DNA of 64,000 nt from CAVSUB01 sp963816725. GTDB taxonomy: Bacteria; Acidobacteriota; Vicinamibacteria; Vicinamibacterales; 2-12-FULL-66-21. Positions 33,938 to 42,458 of the stretch are shown in pieces. The notes beneath the pieces are model-generated. The model saw nothing but the letters and a program-made list of their open reading frames with translations, did not search any database and was not told the origin of the DNA. The first letter of the stretch is position 1. The number at the start of each line of letters is the position of its first letter. The DNA is taken from contig CAWFMC010000005.1 of NCBI GenBank assembly GCA_963816725.1, forward strand, positions 186,001 through 250,000, in the 5' to 3' direction. A program made the position numbers and the translations under genes.

Positions 33938-34902
33938 CCGGCGCGACCGGGTTCACCGGCGGCCACCTGGCGCGGGCGCTCGCGGCGCGCGGCGACACGG
34001 TCCGGGCCCTGGTGCGGGATCCGCGCCGGGCCGCCGACCTCGCGAGCGCGGGCATCGAGCTCGCCACGGGCGATCTCACCGATCGTGCAGCGCTCGACCG
34101 CGCGGCCCGGGGTGTCCAGGTCATCTACCACATCGCCGCGATCTACCGGCAGGCCGGCCTGCCCGACGCGGCCTATCGGGCGGTAAATGCGGCGGCGGTC
34201 CGCTCCGTGATCGAAGCGGCGGCGAGCGCCGGTGCCCGGCGGGTCGTGCACTGCAGCACGGTCGGCGTGCACGGGGACATCGAGCATCCGCCGGCCAACG
34301 AAACGGCGCCGCTTCGCCCCGGCGACATCTATCAGGTCACCAAGGTTGAAGGCGAGGCCATCGCGAGGGCCGCGGCGGAGGACACCGGGGTCGAGGTAAC
34401 CATCGCCCGACCCAGCGGGATCTACGGCCCGGGCGATCGTCGTCTGCTCAAGCTGTTCCGCGGCGTCGCCCGCCGGCGCTTCGTCGTCCTCGGCGACGGC
34501 AAGATTTACTATCACCTCACTTACGTCGACGACCTGATCGAGGGGTTCAGGCTCTGTGCCGAGGTCCCGGCCGCGGCCGGCCGCACGTACATCCTGGCTG
34601 GTGGGGAAGTGACCACGCTGGAGGAGTTGATCGCGCGCATCGCGCACATCGCGAAGGTCGCGCCACCGCGCCTGCACCTGCCGGTGTGGCCGTTCTGGAC
34701 CGCGGGCGCGATCTGCGAAGCCGTGTGCACGCCCCTCCGGATCGAGCCGCCGCTCTACCGGCGTCGGGTGGACTTCTTCACCAAGAGCCGCGCGTTCGAC
34801 ATCAGCCGCGCCCGGACCGAGCTCGGCTTCAACCCGCAGGTCGGGTTGAACGAAGGTATCCGCCGCACGTTGGCGTGGTACAAGCAGACAGGGTGGCTGT
34901 GA
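33922..34902 (+). CDS. NAD-dependent epimerase/dehydratase, HpnA-like
   Basis: A 326-residue extended short-chain dehydrogenase starting at a TTG behind GGCGGAAC. The Rossmann motif is VTGATGFTGGHLARAL near residues 5-20. The catalytic set is STVGVHG with YQVTK (Tyr-x3-Lys), and RPSGIYGPGDRR follows. The sequence is close in style to the hopanoid-associated sugar epimerase HpnA and to dihydroflavonol-4-reductase-like proteins. No squalene-hopene cyclase or other hpn gene is nearby, so a nucleotide-sugar or lipid-linked-sugar epimerase role in the glycan cluster is equally likely. It is followed by the first heptamer repeat region. Confidence 0.85.
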   Translation: MHVLVTGATGFTGGHLARALAARGDTVRALVRDPRRAADLASAGIELATGDLTDRAALDRAARGVQVIYHIAAIYRQAGLPDAAYRAVNAAAVRSVIEAAASAGARRVVHCSTVGVHGDIEHPPANETAPLRPGDIYQVTKVEGEAIARAAAEDTGVEVTIARPSGIYGPGDRRLLKLFRGVARRRFVVLGDGKIYYHLTYVDDLIEGFRLCAEVPAAAGRTYILAGGEVTTLEELIARIAHIAKVAPPRLHLPVWPFWTAGAICEAVCTPLRIEPPLYRRRVDFFTKSRAFDISRARTELGFNPQVGLNEGIRRTLAWYKQTGWL

Positions 34903-34908
34903 TGATGA

Positions 34909-35073
34909 CAGCTTCCAGCTGCCAGCTGTCGGCTCCCAGCGCCGTCCTTGAAACTCCGGCGCGGCAACTGGGCGACGGTGCCGGAGGCTGCGAGCTGCGA
35001 GCTGGAGCTGGCAGCTGGCAGCTGGCAGCTGGAAGCTGGAAGCTGGAAGCTGGAAGCCGGAAGCTGGAAGCTG
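34909..35073 (+). repeat. Heptanucleotide tandem array with 20-base inverted repeat
   Basis: Nine consecutive 7-base units of the form GNAGCTG occupy 35011-35073: three GCAGCTG, then GAAGCTG units with one GAAGCCG. Looser copies lie just upstream. The 20 bases at 34909-34928 are the exact reverse complement of 35019-35038, so the transcript between the epimerase and acyltransferase genes could form a long hairpin. Confidence 0.85.
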
Positions 35074-35083
35074 ACAAGGATCA

Positions 35084-35833
35084 ATGCCGCCCCCCATCCC
35101 GCGCGCGCAGGACCAGTTGTTCGACCGGAGCCGGTCGGCGCGGGAGAAGTACGCCGATCTGGTGGTGGGGCAGCCGGGCTGGGGCGCGCTCGCCTGGCAC
35201 GAGTTCGTGACCCTGTCGTCTCAGCAGACGCCGGGGGCCCTGGGCTACTTCCTGCGCAAGACGCTGTACCCGTCACTGCTCGGCGCCTGCGGCCGCAACG
35301 TCGTGTTCGGGCACGGGGTCGTCATGCGGCATCCGCAGAAGATCCGCATTGGTGATGACGTGGTCATCGACGACAACTGCCTGCTGGATGCGAAGGGGGA
35401 CACCAACCGCGGCATCACGATCGGCAGCCGTGTGTTCGTCGGCCGCAACACCATCCTGTCGTGCAAGAACGGCGACATCGATCTCGAAGACGGCGCGAAC
35501 ATCGGCTTCAACTGTGAGGTCTTCTCGGCCAGCCAGGTCCGGATCGGCCGCGACACCCTGCTCGCCGCGTACTGCTACGTCATCGGCGGCGATCACGACT
35601 TCTCCGACGCGTCGCGCGCGGTCCTCGAGCAGGCGCGGACCTCGACGGGCGTGCGGATCGGCGCCGGCGCATGGCTGGGCGCGGGCGCCAAGGTCTTGGA
35701 CGGCGTGACGATCGGCAATCGCGCGGTGATCGGCGCCGCCGCGCTGGTGCGCGAGGCGGTGCCGGACGGCGCCATCGCCGTCGGCATCCCGGCGCGGATC
35801 ATCGGGCAACGCGATCCGGTGGTTCCGGCATGA
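35084..35833 (+). CDS. Left-handed beta-helix (hexapeptide) acyltransferase
   Basis: A 249-residue transferase with a short N-terminal helical region and a hexapeptide beta-helix from about residue 70 onward. Repeating V/I-x-I-G turns include IRIGDDVVIDDNC, ITIGSRVFVGRNT, IGFNCEVFS and VRIGAGAWLGAGAKV. GGDHDF near residue 165 contains the catalytic His region typical of NodL/WbbJ-type O-acetyltransferases. AAGGA sits just before the ATG at 35084. It probably acetylates a sugar of the surface glycan in the cytosol. The stop overlaps the next GT4 start (ATGA), although a repeat region separates it from the genes upstream. Confidence 0.87.
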   Translation: MPPPIPRAQDQLFDRSRSAREKYADLVVGQPGWGALAWHEFVTLSSQQTPGALGYFLRKTLYPSLLGACGRNVVFGHGVVMRHPQKIRIGDDVVIDDNCLLDAKGDTNRGITIGSRVFVGRNTILSCKNGDIDLEDGANIGFNCEVFSASQVRIGRDTLLAAYCYVIGGDHDFSDASRAVLEQARTSTGVRIGAGAWLGAGAKVLDGVTIGNRAVIGAAALVREAVPDGAIAVGIPARIIGQRDPVVPA

Positions 35834-37041
35834 GCACGCCGGCCCGCAAGCTGAACGTGCTCCAGGTCTGCGACCATCTCGGCTGGGAGGGGTCGCGGAT
35901 GCACGGCGTGAAGCGGCTCTTCGCCTGGATGATTCCGCGCTTCGATCCGGCCCGCTACAACGTGTCGCTGGTCAGTCTGCGGAAGAAGGACCTGTCAGAG
36001 GAGACGCTCGACGCCCTCGGCATCGACATCACCTACCTGCACCGGTCCAAGTTCGATCCGGCGACGCTGCCGGCGCTGCTCAAAGTGATCGATCGCAAGC
36101 AGATCGACCTGCTCCATCTTCACGGCTACGGCGCCACCACATTCGGGCGCATGGCCGGCGGCATGAAGAGGATCCCGACGATCGTCCACGAGCATGCCAA
36201 CCTGACCACGACCCCGTGGTTCCAGAAGGTCGCCGATGCGTGTCTCGAGCCGCTGACCGACATCGCGATCGCGGTGTCACGCAGTACGGCGGACTTCCTG
36301 ATCAAAGCGCGCCAGCTGCCACCGGATAAGGTGAAGGTTGTCTATCTCGGCGTTCCGCTCGAGGAGTTCAGCCGACTGCGGACGGCGGCGGAGGTCGCCG
36401 CAGCGCGCGCCGAGCTGAGGCTGGCGCCCGGTGACTTCGCGGTCGGGACGGTGACCCGCTTGCACGACTCGAAGGGCAACAGCTTCCTCGTCGACGCCGC
36501 CCGGCTCGTGCTCGACCAACGGCCGCACGCCAGGTTTTTCGTCGTCGGCGAAGGGCCGCTGCGCCCCGCGCTGGAGCAGCAGGCCCAGGCGCTCGGGCTC
36601 GGCGACCGCTTCGTCTTCGCCGGCTTCGCGCGTGACATTCCGCGCGTGGTCTCCGCGTTCGACCTCAGTGTCTTTCCGTCGTTGTGGGAGGGCACGCCGC
36701 TGACCGTGTTCGAGGCGCTGGCGATGGGCAAGCCGATCCTCGCCACGGATGCCGACGGGCTGGTCGACGTGCTCCGTGACGGCCACGATGCCGTGATCGT
36801 GCCGAAGCGTGACGCGCGAGCCCTCGCCAGCGGGATGGTTCGGTTGATCGATGACCCGGACGAACGCCGCCGCCTCGGCGACAACGCCCGGACGTCGGGA
36901 CAGCAGTACGACATCGCCGCGTTCGTCCGCAAGATGGAGCGCCTGTACGACCTCCTGCATCGCGTGTCCCGCCCCACCCACCGGCGCGGCGCATCGGTCG
37001 CGGATCTTCGATTCCTGGACGGCGAGAACACTCCGGCATGA
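35830..37041 (+). CDS. GT4 glycosyltransferase
   Basis: A 403-residue GT-B enzyme starting at ATG 35830, overlapping the acyltransferase stop. The N-terminal domain has LQVCDHLGWEGSRMHGVKR and IVHEHANLTTTPW. The donor domain shows VYLGVPLEEF, VGTVTRLHDSKG, FFVVGEGPLRPALEQQA and the canonical E-x7-E stretch PSLWEGTPLTVFEALAMGKP. A C-terminal tail of about 25 residues is polar and probably disordered. It is a cytosolic retaining sugar transferase for the glycan cluster. Its stop overlaps the next gene by four bases. Confidence 0.92.
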   Translation: MSTPARKLNVLQVCDHLGWEGSRMHGVKRLFAWMIPRFDPARYNVSLVSLRKKDLSEETLDALGIDITYLHRSKFDPATLPALLKVIDRKQIDLLHLHGYGATTFGRMAGGMKRIPTIVHEHANLTTTPWFQKVADACLEPLTDIAIAVSRSTADFLIKARQLPPDKVKVVYLGVPLEEFSRLRTAAEVAAARAELRLAPGDFAVGTVTRLHDSKGNSFLVDAARLVLDQRPHARFFVVGEGPLRPALEQQAQALGLGDRFVFAGFARDIPRVVSAFDLSVFPSLWEGTPLTVFEALAMGKPILATDADGLVDVLRDGHDAVIVPKRDARALASGMVRLIDDPDERRRLGDNARTSGQQYDIAAFVRKMERLYDLLHRVSRPTHRRGASVADLRFLDGENTPA

Positions 37042-38954
37042 GCACCGCCCCGCCGACGACAGCGGCGTCTCCGCGCGTCGCGACGGGGCCGGCGTGGTTG
37101 CCCGGCGCGTTGCTGGTCGCAGCCTTGCTCTGCGTCTACGGCGGAATGGCACTGTCAGTGGATTTTCCGCGCGCCGCGATCGGCATCCAGAGCGACGAGG
37201 CGACCTACTACATGATGGGCTACAGCCTCGCCTACGATGGCGATCTCACGTACCGGCGCGAGGACCTCGTACGCGTGTGGCGCGAGTTCCCGTCCGGCCC
37301 GGTCGGCGTGTTCCTCAAGAAAGGCCGCATCATCGAGCGGATCGGACTCATGCGACGAGTCCCGTTCGTCTGGACCCAGACCCGCGGAGACAGCGATCCG
37401 AATCGGCTGTTCTACGGCAAGTCGTTCGCGTACCCGCTGTTCGCGGCGCCGTTCGTGCGCCTGTTCGGGACCAACGGCTTTCTCGTGCTGAATGCGTTGC
37501 TGCTGGCACTCGCGGCATGGTGCGCCTACCTGTTCCTGGCCGCACGGTCCCGGCCGGCAGTGGCCGCGGCGCTCGCCGGCGCATTCGTCATGGCCTCGGT
37601 GGTGCCGGTCTATTTCGTGTGGATCGCCCCGGAGTTGTTCAACTTCACCCTCGGCGTGGTCGCCTATTTCTGCTGGCTCTACAAAGAAGTCGCCCCGGCG
37701 TCATCGGCCACGCGGCGATCGCGCTGGTTGTTCGGTCCGGCGAGCGATGTGGCGGCCGGCGTGATCCTCGGGCTGGCCACCTTCTCGAAGGTTTCGAACG
37801 CGCTGCTCTTTCCGCCGATCGTCCTGTGGTTGCTGTGGAAGCGCCGCTGGCGTACCGCGACGCTCGCGTCGGCGGGATTCGCGGTGGTCGCGGTGGGCCT
37901 CTTTGGCATCAATACGGCGATTTCGGGTGAGTGGAGCTATCAGGGCGGCGAGCGCAGCACCTTCAACTTCGAGTTCCCGTTCCAGACGCCGCACTCGGGA
38001 TTTGCCGTCGGCGCCGAGAAGGCGCGCAACGACGCGCTGACCGAGATCATCTTCAATCGCGACGTCTTCTGGACCAACCTCGCCCACAACCTCGGATACA
38101 CCTTCGTCGGCCGCTACGCCGGCATCGTCCCTTACTTCTTCCCGGCGGCGTTCGCGATGGCCGCGTTTCTGGTCGGGATCAGGCGGCGGCCAGGGTGGCA
38201 GACGCTCGCGCTGCTCGGCGGCCTGGCGCAGCCGATCGTGTTCGCGGTCATGACGCCGTACACCTGGCTGGGCGGCGGTGGCTCGGTGGGAAACCGCTAC
38301 TTCATGGGCGCCTATGGGGCGTTCGTGTTCCTGCTACCGCCGATCACTCGGGCCGGCGTGGCGGTGATTCCGTGGGCCATCGGCAGCCTGTTTGTCGCGC
38401 CGCTCGTCCTCAATCCCTTCATCACGTCGTTCTATCCTGGCCGCTACGCCGCGCACGGTCCGCTGCGCTGGCTGCCCGTGGAGCTGACGCTGGTCTACGA
38501 CTGGCCGATCAACACGGATGAATCCCGGGTGCGGATCTGGTACGGGGACAACCAGGACCTGAAGGATCCCGGTTTCCAGATCTACTTCTTCGACTACAAC
38601 GCCTTCGGCCAGGAGACGGACAAGAGCTTCTGGGTGAAGGGTGGGAGCCGGGCGGAGTTCCTGATCAAGACCGATCGGCCGATGAAACGTCTGGTGCTGA
38701 CGCTCAGTGCCGGCGCAGTCGACACGGAGGTGGACGCGACGGTCGCCGGACGTACCCAGCACGTGGGGCTCTCTGCGGGCGCGTCTCAGCAGGTGTTCTT
38801 CGCGCTCGGCGAGGGCTTCCCGTATCAAGGCCAGTGGCCGGTGTGGAAAGCGTCGGTCTCGAGCAGTGCCGGATTCGTCCCGGCCCTCACCGAGGAGCAC
38901 GCCACCGACACCCGGTACCTCGGTGTGCGCGTCAAGCCGGTGCTGGTGGAATGA
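37038..38954 (+). CDS. Polytopic GT-C-like membrane protein
   Basis: A 638-residue membrane protein with about eleven hydrophobic segments and a soluble C-terminal domain of about 150 residues. The first periplasmic loop contains IQSDEATYYMMGYSLAYDGD, an acidic stretch where GT-C enzymes carry the catalytic Asp/Glu. PYTWLGGGGSVGNRYF is another conserved loop. The C-terminal domain (residues of about 490-638) is predicted beta-rich (VKGGSRAEFLIKT, RLVLTLSAGAV). It probably uses a lipid-linked donor at the outer face of the inner membrane. It is coupled to the preceding GT4 by an ATGA overlap and followed by a second repeat region. Confidence 0.78.
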   Translation: MSTAPPTTAASPRVATGPAWLPGALLVAALLCVYGGMALSVDFPRAAIGIQSDEATYYMMGYSLAYDGDLTYRREDLVRVWREFPSGPVGVFLKKGRIIERIGLMRRVPFVWTQTRGDSDPNRLFYGKSFAYPLFAAPFVRLFGTNGFLVLNALLLALAAWCAYLFLAARSRPAVAAALAGAFVMASVVPVYFVWIAPELFNFTLGVVAYFCWLYKEVAPASSATRRSRWLFGPASDVAAGVILGLATFSKVSNALLFPPIVLWLLWKRRWRTATLASAGFAVVAVGLFGINTAISGEWSYQGGERSTFNFEFPFQTPHSGFAVGAEKARNDALTEIIFNRDVFWTNLAHNLGYTFVGRYAGIVPYFFPAAFAMAAFLVGIRRRPGWQTLALLGGLAQPIVFAVMTPYTWLGGGGSVGNRYFMGAYGAFVFLLPPITRAGVAVIPWAIGSLFVAPLVLNPFITSFYPGRYAAHGPLRWLPVELTLVYDWPINTDESRVRIWYGDNQDLKDPGFQIYFFDYNAFGQETDKSFWVKGGSRAEFLIKTDRPMKRLVLTLSAGAVDTEVDATVAGRTQHVGLSAGASQQVFFALGEGFPYQGQWPVWKASVSSSAGFVPALTEEHATDTRYLGVRVKPVLVE

Positions 38955-38973
38955 GGGAGACAGATCGACGGAG

Positions 38974-39142
38974 CTCGGGACTCGGGACTCGGGATCCGCT
39001 CGGGCCCGCGGTCCGCGAGGCGGCACCATCGACCCCGGTCCGAGAGATGCAGGCGCCGCGGCGCGTCGTCCCGCGTCTGAGTTGGCATGGCGCGCGGTTC
39101 GGCTCCAGCGTGCCGGATCCCGGATCCCGGATCCCGGGTCCG
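38974..39142 (+). repeat. Two short heptanucleotide tandem arrays
   Basis: CTCGGGA occurs three times head to tail at 38974-38994, and GGATCCC three times at 39115-39135, followed by a diverged GGGTCCG copy. Both have period 7 and both lie in the 226-base gap between the GT-C gene and the next GT4 gene. GGATCC is itself a palindrome. No open frame of coding character is present. Confidence 0.8.
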
Positions 39143-39180
39143 GACGCCGCGGTCCTCCTGGGACCTCGGGACCGCCTCCG

Positions 39181-40222
39181 ATGCGCGTAGCCGTCGTCAC
39201 GTCCAGCCCGCCGATGACCGAAGGCGGGCACATGGTGATCGCCCGCGCGCTGGTCCACGCACTTCGTGCCGAGGGTCATCACGCGGACATCATCGTCACA
39301 CCGCAGAACCGCTTCGGCCGCCAGGCCGCCGCATACCTGGCGACCTGGCTGACCGATGTCGGGATGAGCGACGGCCAGCCGATCGATCGCGTGATCAGCC
39401 TGCGCTACCCCAGTTACGCCGTTCGCCATCCGTATCACGTGTGCTGGCTGAACCACACGATGCGTGAGTACTACGACCTGTGGCCGCGATTGACGCGCGG
39501 TCTCGGCCGTCTCGGGCTGGCGAAGGAGCGCGTACGGCGCCGGTTGACGCACGCCGCCGACCGCTACCTGCTGACCCGCAACGTCCGGCGGTTGTTCGTG
39601 CAGTCCAGGACGGTTCAGGAACGTCTGGCGATGTGGCCGGAGCTGCGCAGCACCGTGCTGTATCCGCCGCCGCCCCAGCGCGCGTATCGCTGCGACGGAT
39701 TCGACGACTACGTGTTCATGGTCTCGCGCCTGACGCCGCTGAAACGAGCGGACCTGCTCGTCCGCGCATTGGCGACGGCTGATGGCGCCGGTCTCCGCGC
39801 GGTGATCGCCGGCGACGGCGAGGAGCGCGGGCGTCTCGACGCGCTCGCGGCGCATCTCGGGGTCGCCAGCCGCGTGAAGTTCACGGGCGCACTGCCGGAA
39901 CCGGAACTGCTCGAGCATCTCGCGCGCTGCCGGGTCGTGTGCTTTCCCCCGGTCAGCGAAGACTATGGGTTCGTGACCGTCGAGGCGTTCGCGTCGGGCA
40001 AGCCGGTCGTCACCTGCACGGACAGCGGCGGTCCGGCCGAGCTCGTCATCGACGGCGAGCGGGGTTTCGTGTGCGAGCCTACGCCCGAAGCGACTAGCCG
40101 GCGCTCTGCGGCGGTGCATGGACGATCCCGCCGGGAGCGAGCGTATGGGGGGCCGCGCCCACGCCTTCGCGGCGACGCTAACCTGGCCGGCGACGGTGCG
40201 GCGGTTGATAGAGGTAGACTGA
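39181..40222 (+). CDS. GT4 glycosyltransferase (one frame break)
   Basis: About 346 residues after an extra A at about 40093 is removed. The sequence GFVCEPTPEA then continues as LAGALRRCMDDP and stops at 40220-40222. As read, the frame runs on into the next gene. The N-terminal domain has VTSSPPMTEGGHMVIARAL, and the donor domain YVFMVSRLTPLKRADLLV, AVIAGDGEERGRL and the E-x7-E region PPVSEDYGFVTVEAFASGKP. It is a retaining GT-B transferase, the last member of the glycan cluster. It starts at ATG 39181, 226 bases after the GT-C gene, with heptamer repeats between them. Confidence 0.85.
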
Positions 40223-40252
40223 CCTGGGCGGCCGATGCCGCGTTTCTGAATC

Positions 40253-41117
40253 ATGGCCTACGCTTCGACACTCGAAACCCGCATCGCCAAGAAGGTCACC
40301 AGGGCGATCACCGACTACGGCCTCATCGAAGACGGCGATCGCGTCATGGTGGGGCTCTCCGGTGGCAAGGACAGTTGGGCGCTGTTCCAGATCCTCGATG
40401 TCCTCCGCAAGCGTGCGCCGATCTCGTTCTCGCTGATCGGCGTCACCGTCGACTCCGGCTACGACGGCTTCCGCCACGACCTCATCACCAGCACCTGCGC
40501 CCAGCGCGGGTGGGAGTCCCGGATCATCCACACCGAGATTGGCGAGGTGATGGACGACCTGCTCGACAACCAGGCGACGCCATGCTCGCTCTGTGCGCGC
40601 CTCCGGCGAGGCGTGTTGTACCGGCTCGCGGACGACGTCGGCGCGACGAAGATCGCGCTCGGCCATCACCTGGACGACTTCGTCGAGACGCTGCTGCTGA
40701 ACCTCTTCTTCGCCGGCGCGCTGAAAGCGATGCCGGCCAAGCTCGTCTCCGACGATCGCCGCCACGTGGTGATCCGGCCGCTGGTCGCGGTGACCGAGAG
40801 GGAGGCGATGCATTACGCCAAGGAGAGCGAGCTGCCGATCATCGGCTGCTGTTGTCCGGCCTGCGGCGACCTCGGGCTGCAGCGCCAGCGGGTCAAGCGG
40901 TTGATCGCGCGAGCTCGAGGTCGAGCACCCAGAGGTGAAGAACTCGATGATCAAGGCGCTCGCCAACGTGGCGCCTCGTCATCTGCTCGATACGCGCCTG
41001 AACCCGCCGGCGGAGCTGCGCCGCCACGCCGGGGCGCGGGGCGAGCCGGTGGAGCTTCGCGAACCAGAGGACGCCCCGCACGACGGTGCCGTGCCGTTGC
41101 CGCTCGTCCGCCGCTAG
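40253..41117 (+). CDS. ttcA: tRNA 2-thiocytidine synthetase TtcA-like (one frame break)
   Basis: About 287 residues after one base is removed near 40905-40912. RVKRLIA then continues as ELEVEHPEVKNSMIKALANV and ends at TAG 41115-41117. The PP-loop GLSGGKDSWAL lies near residues 34-44. Cysteines CSLC and GCCCPACG match the 4Fe-4S site of TtcA, which thiolates C32 in tRNA using ATP. Without repair the frame runs through into the next gene and looks like a fusion, which I reject. The start is ATG 40253. It is followed nine bases later by dtd, pairing two tRNA-quality genes. Confidence 0.88.
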
Positions 41118-41125
41118 TCCTCCAA

Positions 41126-41575
41126 ATGAGGGCGGTGGTCCAACGGGTGCTCTCGGCCGGCGTGAGTGTCGAGCAGCAATCGATAGCGCGGATCGGCGCC
41201 GGGCTGCTGGTGTTTGTCGGCGTCGCTCGGAACGACGGTCCCGACGACGTGCAGTACCTGGCCGGCAAGGTTCGCGAGCTGCGGATCTTCCCCGACGCCG
41301 ACGGCCGGATGAACCGCTCGGTCGTCGACACCGGGGGCGAGGTCCTCGTTGTGTCGCAGTTCACTCTGATCGGTGACTGCCGGAAGGGCCGCCGGCCGGC
41401 CTTCGACGATGCCGCGTTGCCGGCGCTCGCGGAGGCTCTGTATCAGGATGTAGTGCGGGTGCTGCGCGAATCGGGCCTCACCGTCGGCACCGGCCAGTTC
41501 CAGGCGCACATGACCGTCGATCTCGTCAACGACGGCCCGGTGACCATGCTGCTCGACAGCCGGCGGTTGTTCTGA
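41126..41575 (+). CDS. dtd: D-aminoacyl-tRNA deacylase
   Basis: A 149-residue DTD enzyme that removes D-amino acids (and glycine mis-charged on tRNA-Ala) from tRNA. Characteristic motifs are MRAVVQRVLSAGVSV at the N-terminus, VVSQFTLIGDCRKGRRPAF with the SQFT motif near residues 77-80, and the C-terminal NDGPVTMLLDS carrying the cross-subunit Gly-Pro. Length and motif spacing are standard. The ATG at 41126 follows the TAG of the TtcA-like gene by eight bases. It is followed by an outer-membrane protein gene. Confidence 0.95.
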   Translation: MRAVVQRVLSAGVSVEQQSIARIGAGLLVFVGVARNDGPDDVQYLAGKVRELRIFPDADGRMNRSVVDTGGEVLVVSQFTLIGDCRKGRRPAFDDAALPALAEALYQDVVRVLRESGLTVGTGQFQAHMTVDLVNDGPVTMLLDSRRLF

Positions 41576-41613
41576 CGTTTCGTTGCCGTCCTTCCAGTCA
41601 TCCTGTATCGCGT

Positions 41614-42450
41614 ATGCGTATTCGTGTCGGCTTCGTCCTGATCACTCTATTTGCTCTCGCAGCCTCTGCGTCCGCGCAACAGCGCCCGCTGGTGACCGAA
41701 GATCCGGAAACGGTCGGTCTCGGCGTCGTGCTGATCGAAGCCGGCGTCGACTACCAGCGCGACTTGGTGTACCCGCTGACCGGCTTGACGGGCAACCTCA
41801 CGCGTCTGCCGGCCCTGGGGGTCAGCTTCGGGATCGGCGCGACCGCCGAGCTGCAGATCGACGGGGGCGTGTACAACACCCTGGGTGTGACATCCCGTTT
41901 TCGCGCGCCGCTGTCGCGCGCGCTGGACTTCACGGGTGATCGCACCGGCGACATCGAAGACATCACCGTCGCGACCAAAATCCGCCTCGCCGAGGAGAAG
42001 CCCGGTCAGGTGGCAGTCGGCGTCCGCCTCGCGACCCGGCTGCCGAATGCGTCGAACGAGAGCGGGCTCGGCCTGGATACGACCGACTTCTACGTCTCGC
42101 TGCTGATCGGCAAGACGGTGCAGTCGGTACGGATCGTCGGCAACGCGGGCCTGGGATTTCTTGGGGAGGCGACGGACGCCACCAGCCAGAACGACGTGTT
42201 CACCTACGGGTTGTCGTTGGCGCGGGCGCTTCCCCGTGGCGTCGAGATCGTTGGTGAGATCAACGGCCGGCTCCACATCCGTCACGAGGCGGCGCCGCCC
42301 GGCACCGAGAGCCGTTCGTCGTTCCGGCTCGGCGCCCGCGTGACGCACGGGGCGCTGCGGTTCGACGGCGGCATCATCCGGGGCCTGACGTCCCTGGACT
42401 CGAGCTTCGGGCTGATGGGCGGGCTGACCTGGGTGTTCAGCGCGAAGTAG
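41614..42450 (+). CDS. Outer-membrane porin-like protein
   Basis: A 278-residue exported protein with a signal peptide (MRIRVGFVLITLFALAASAS, cleaved near AQQ). The mature part has regularly spaced amphipathic strands (LGVVLIEAGVDYQRD, LGVSFGIGATAELQIDGGV, VRIVGNAGLGFLGEA, VFTYGLSLARALPRGVEIVG, LRFDGGIIRGL) and ends GLTWVFSAK. It resembles the transporter-like barrel family annotated as MetA-pathway of phenol degradation, but that assignment is tentative. It is convergent with the glycerol-3-phosphate dehydrogenase-like gene, which ends nine bases downstream. Confidence 0.72.
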   Translation: MRIRVGFVLITLFALAASASAQQRPLVTEDPETVGLGVVLIEAGVDYQRDLVYPLTGLTGNLTRLPALGVSFGIGATAELQIDGGVYNTLGVTSRFRAPLSRALDFTGDRTGDIEDITVATKIRLAEEKPGQVAVGVRLATRLPNASNESGLGLDTTDFYVSLLIGKTVQSVRIVGNAGLGFLGEATDATSQNDVFTYGLSLARALPRGVEIVGEINGRLHIRHEAAPPGTESRSSFRLGARVTHGALRFDGGIIRGLTSLDSSFGLMGGLTWVFSAK

Positions 42451-42458
42451 CGCCCGCG

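Noticed and set aside
33922..34902. Hopanoid biosynthesis operon based on the HpnA-like epimerase
   Set aside because: No squalene-hopene cyclase or other hpn gene is in the window.
39181..40938. Apparent GT4 protein extended through the ttcA-like region
   Set aside because: The GT4 C-terminus resumes in the adjacent frame after removal of one A near 40093 and stops at 40222.
40253..41575. Apparent TtcA-Dtd fusion protein
   Set aside because: The proper TtcA C-terminus is in another frame and ends at 41117. One extra base near 40908 makes the frames look joined.
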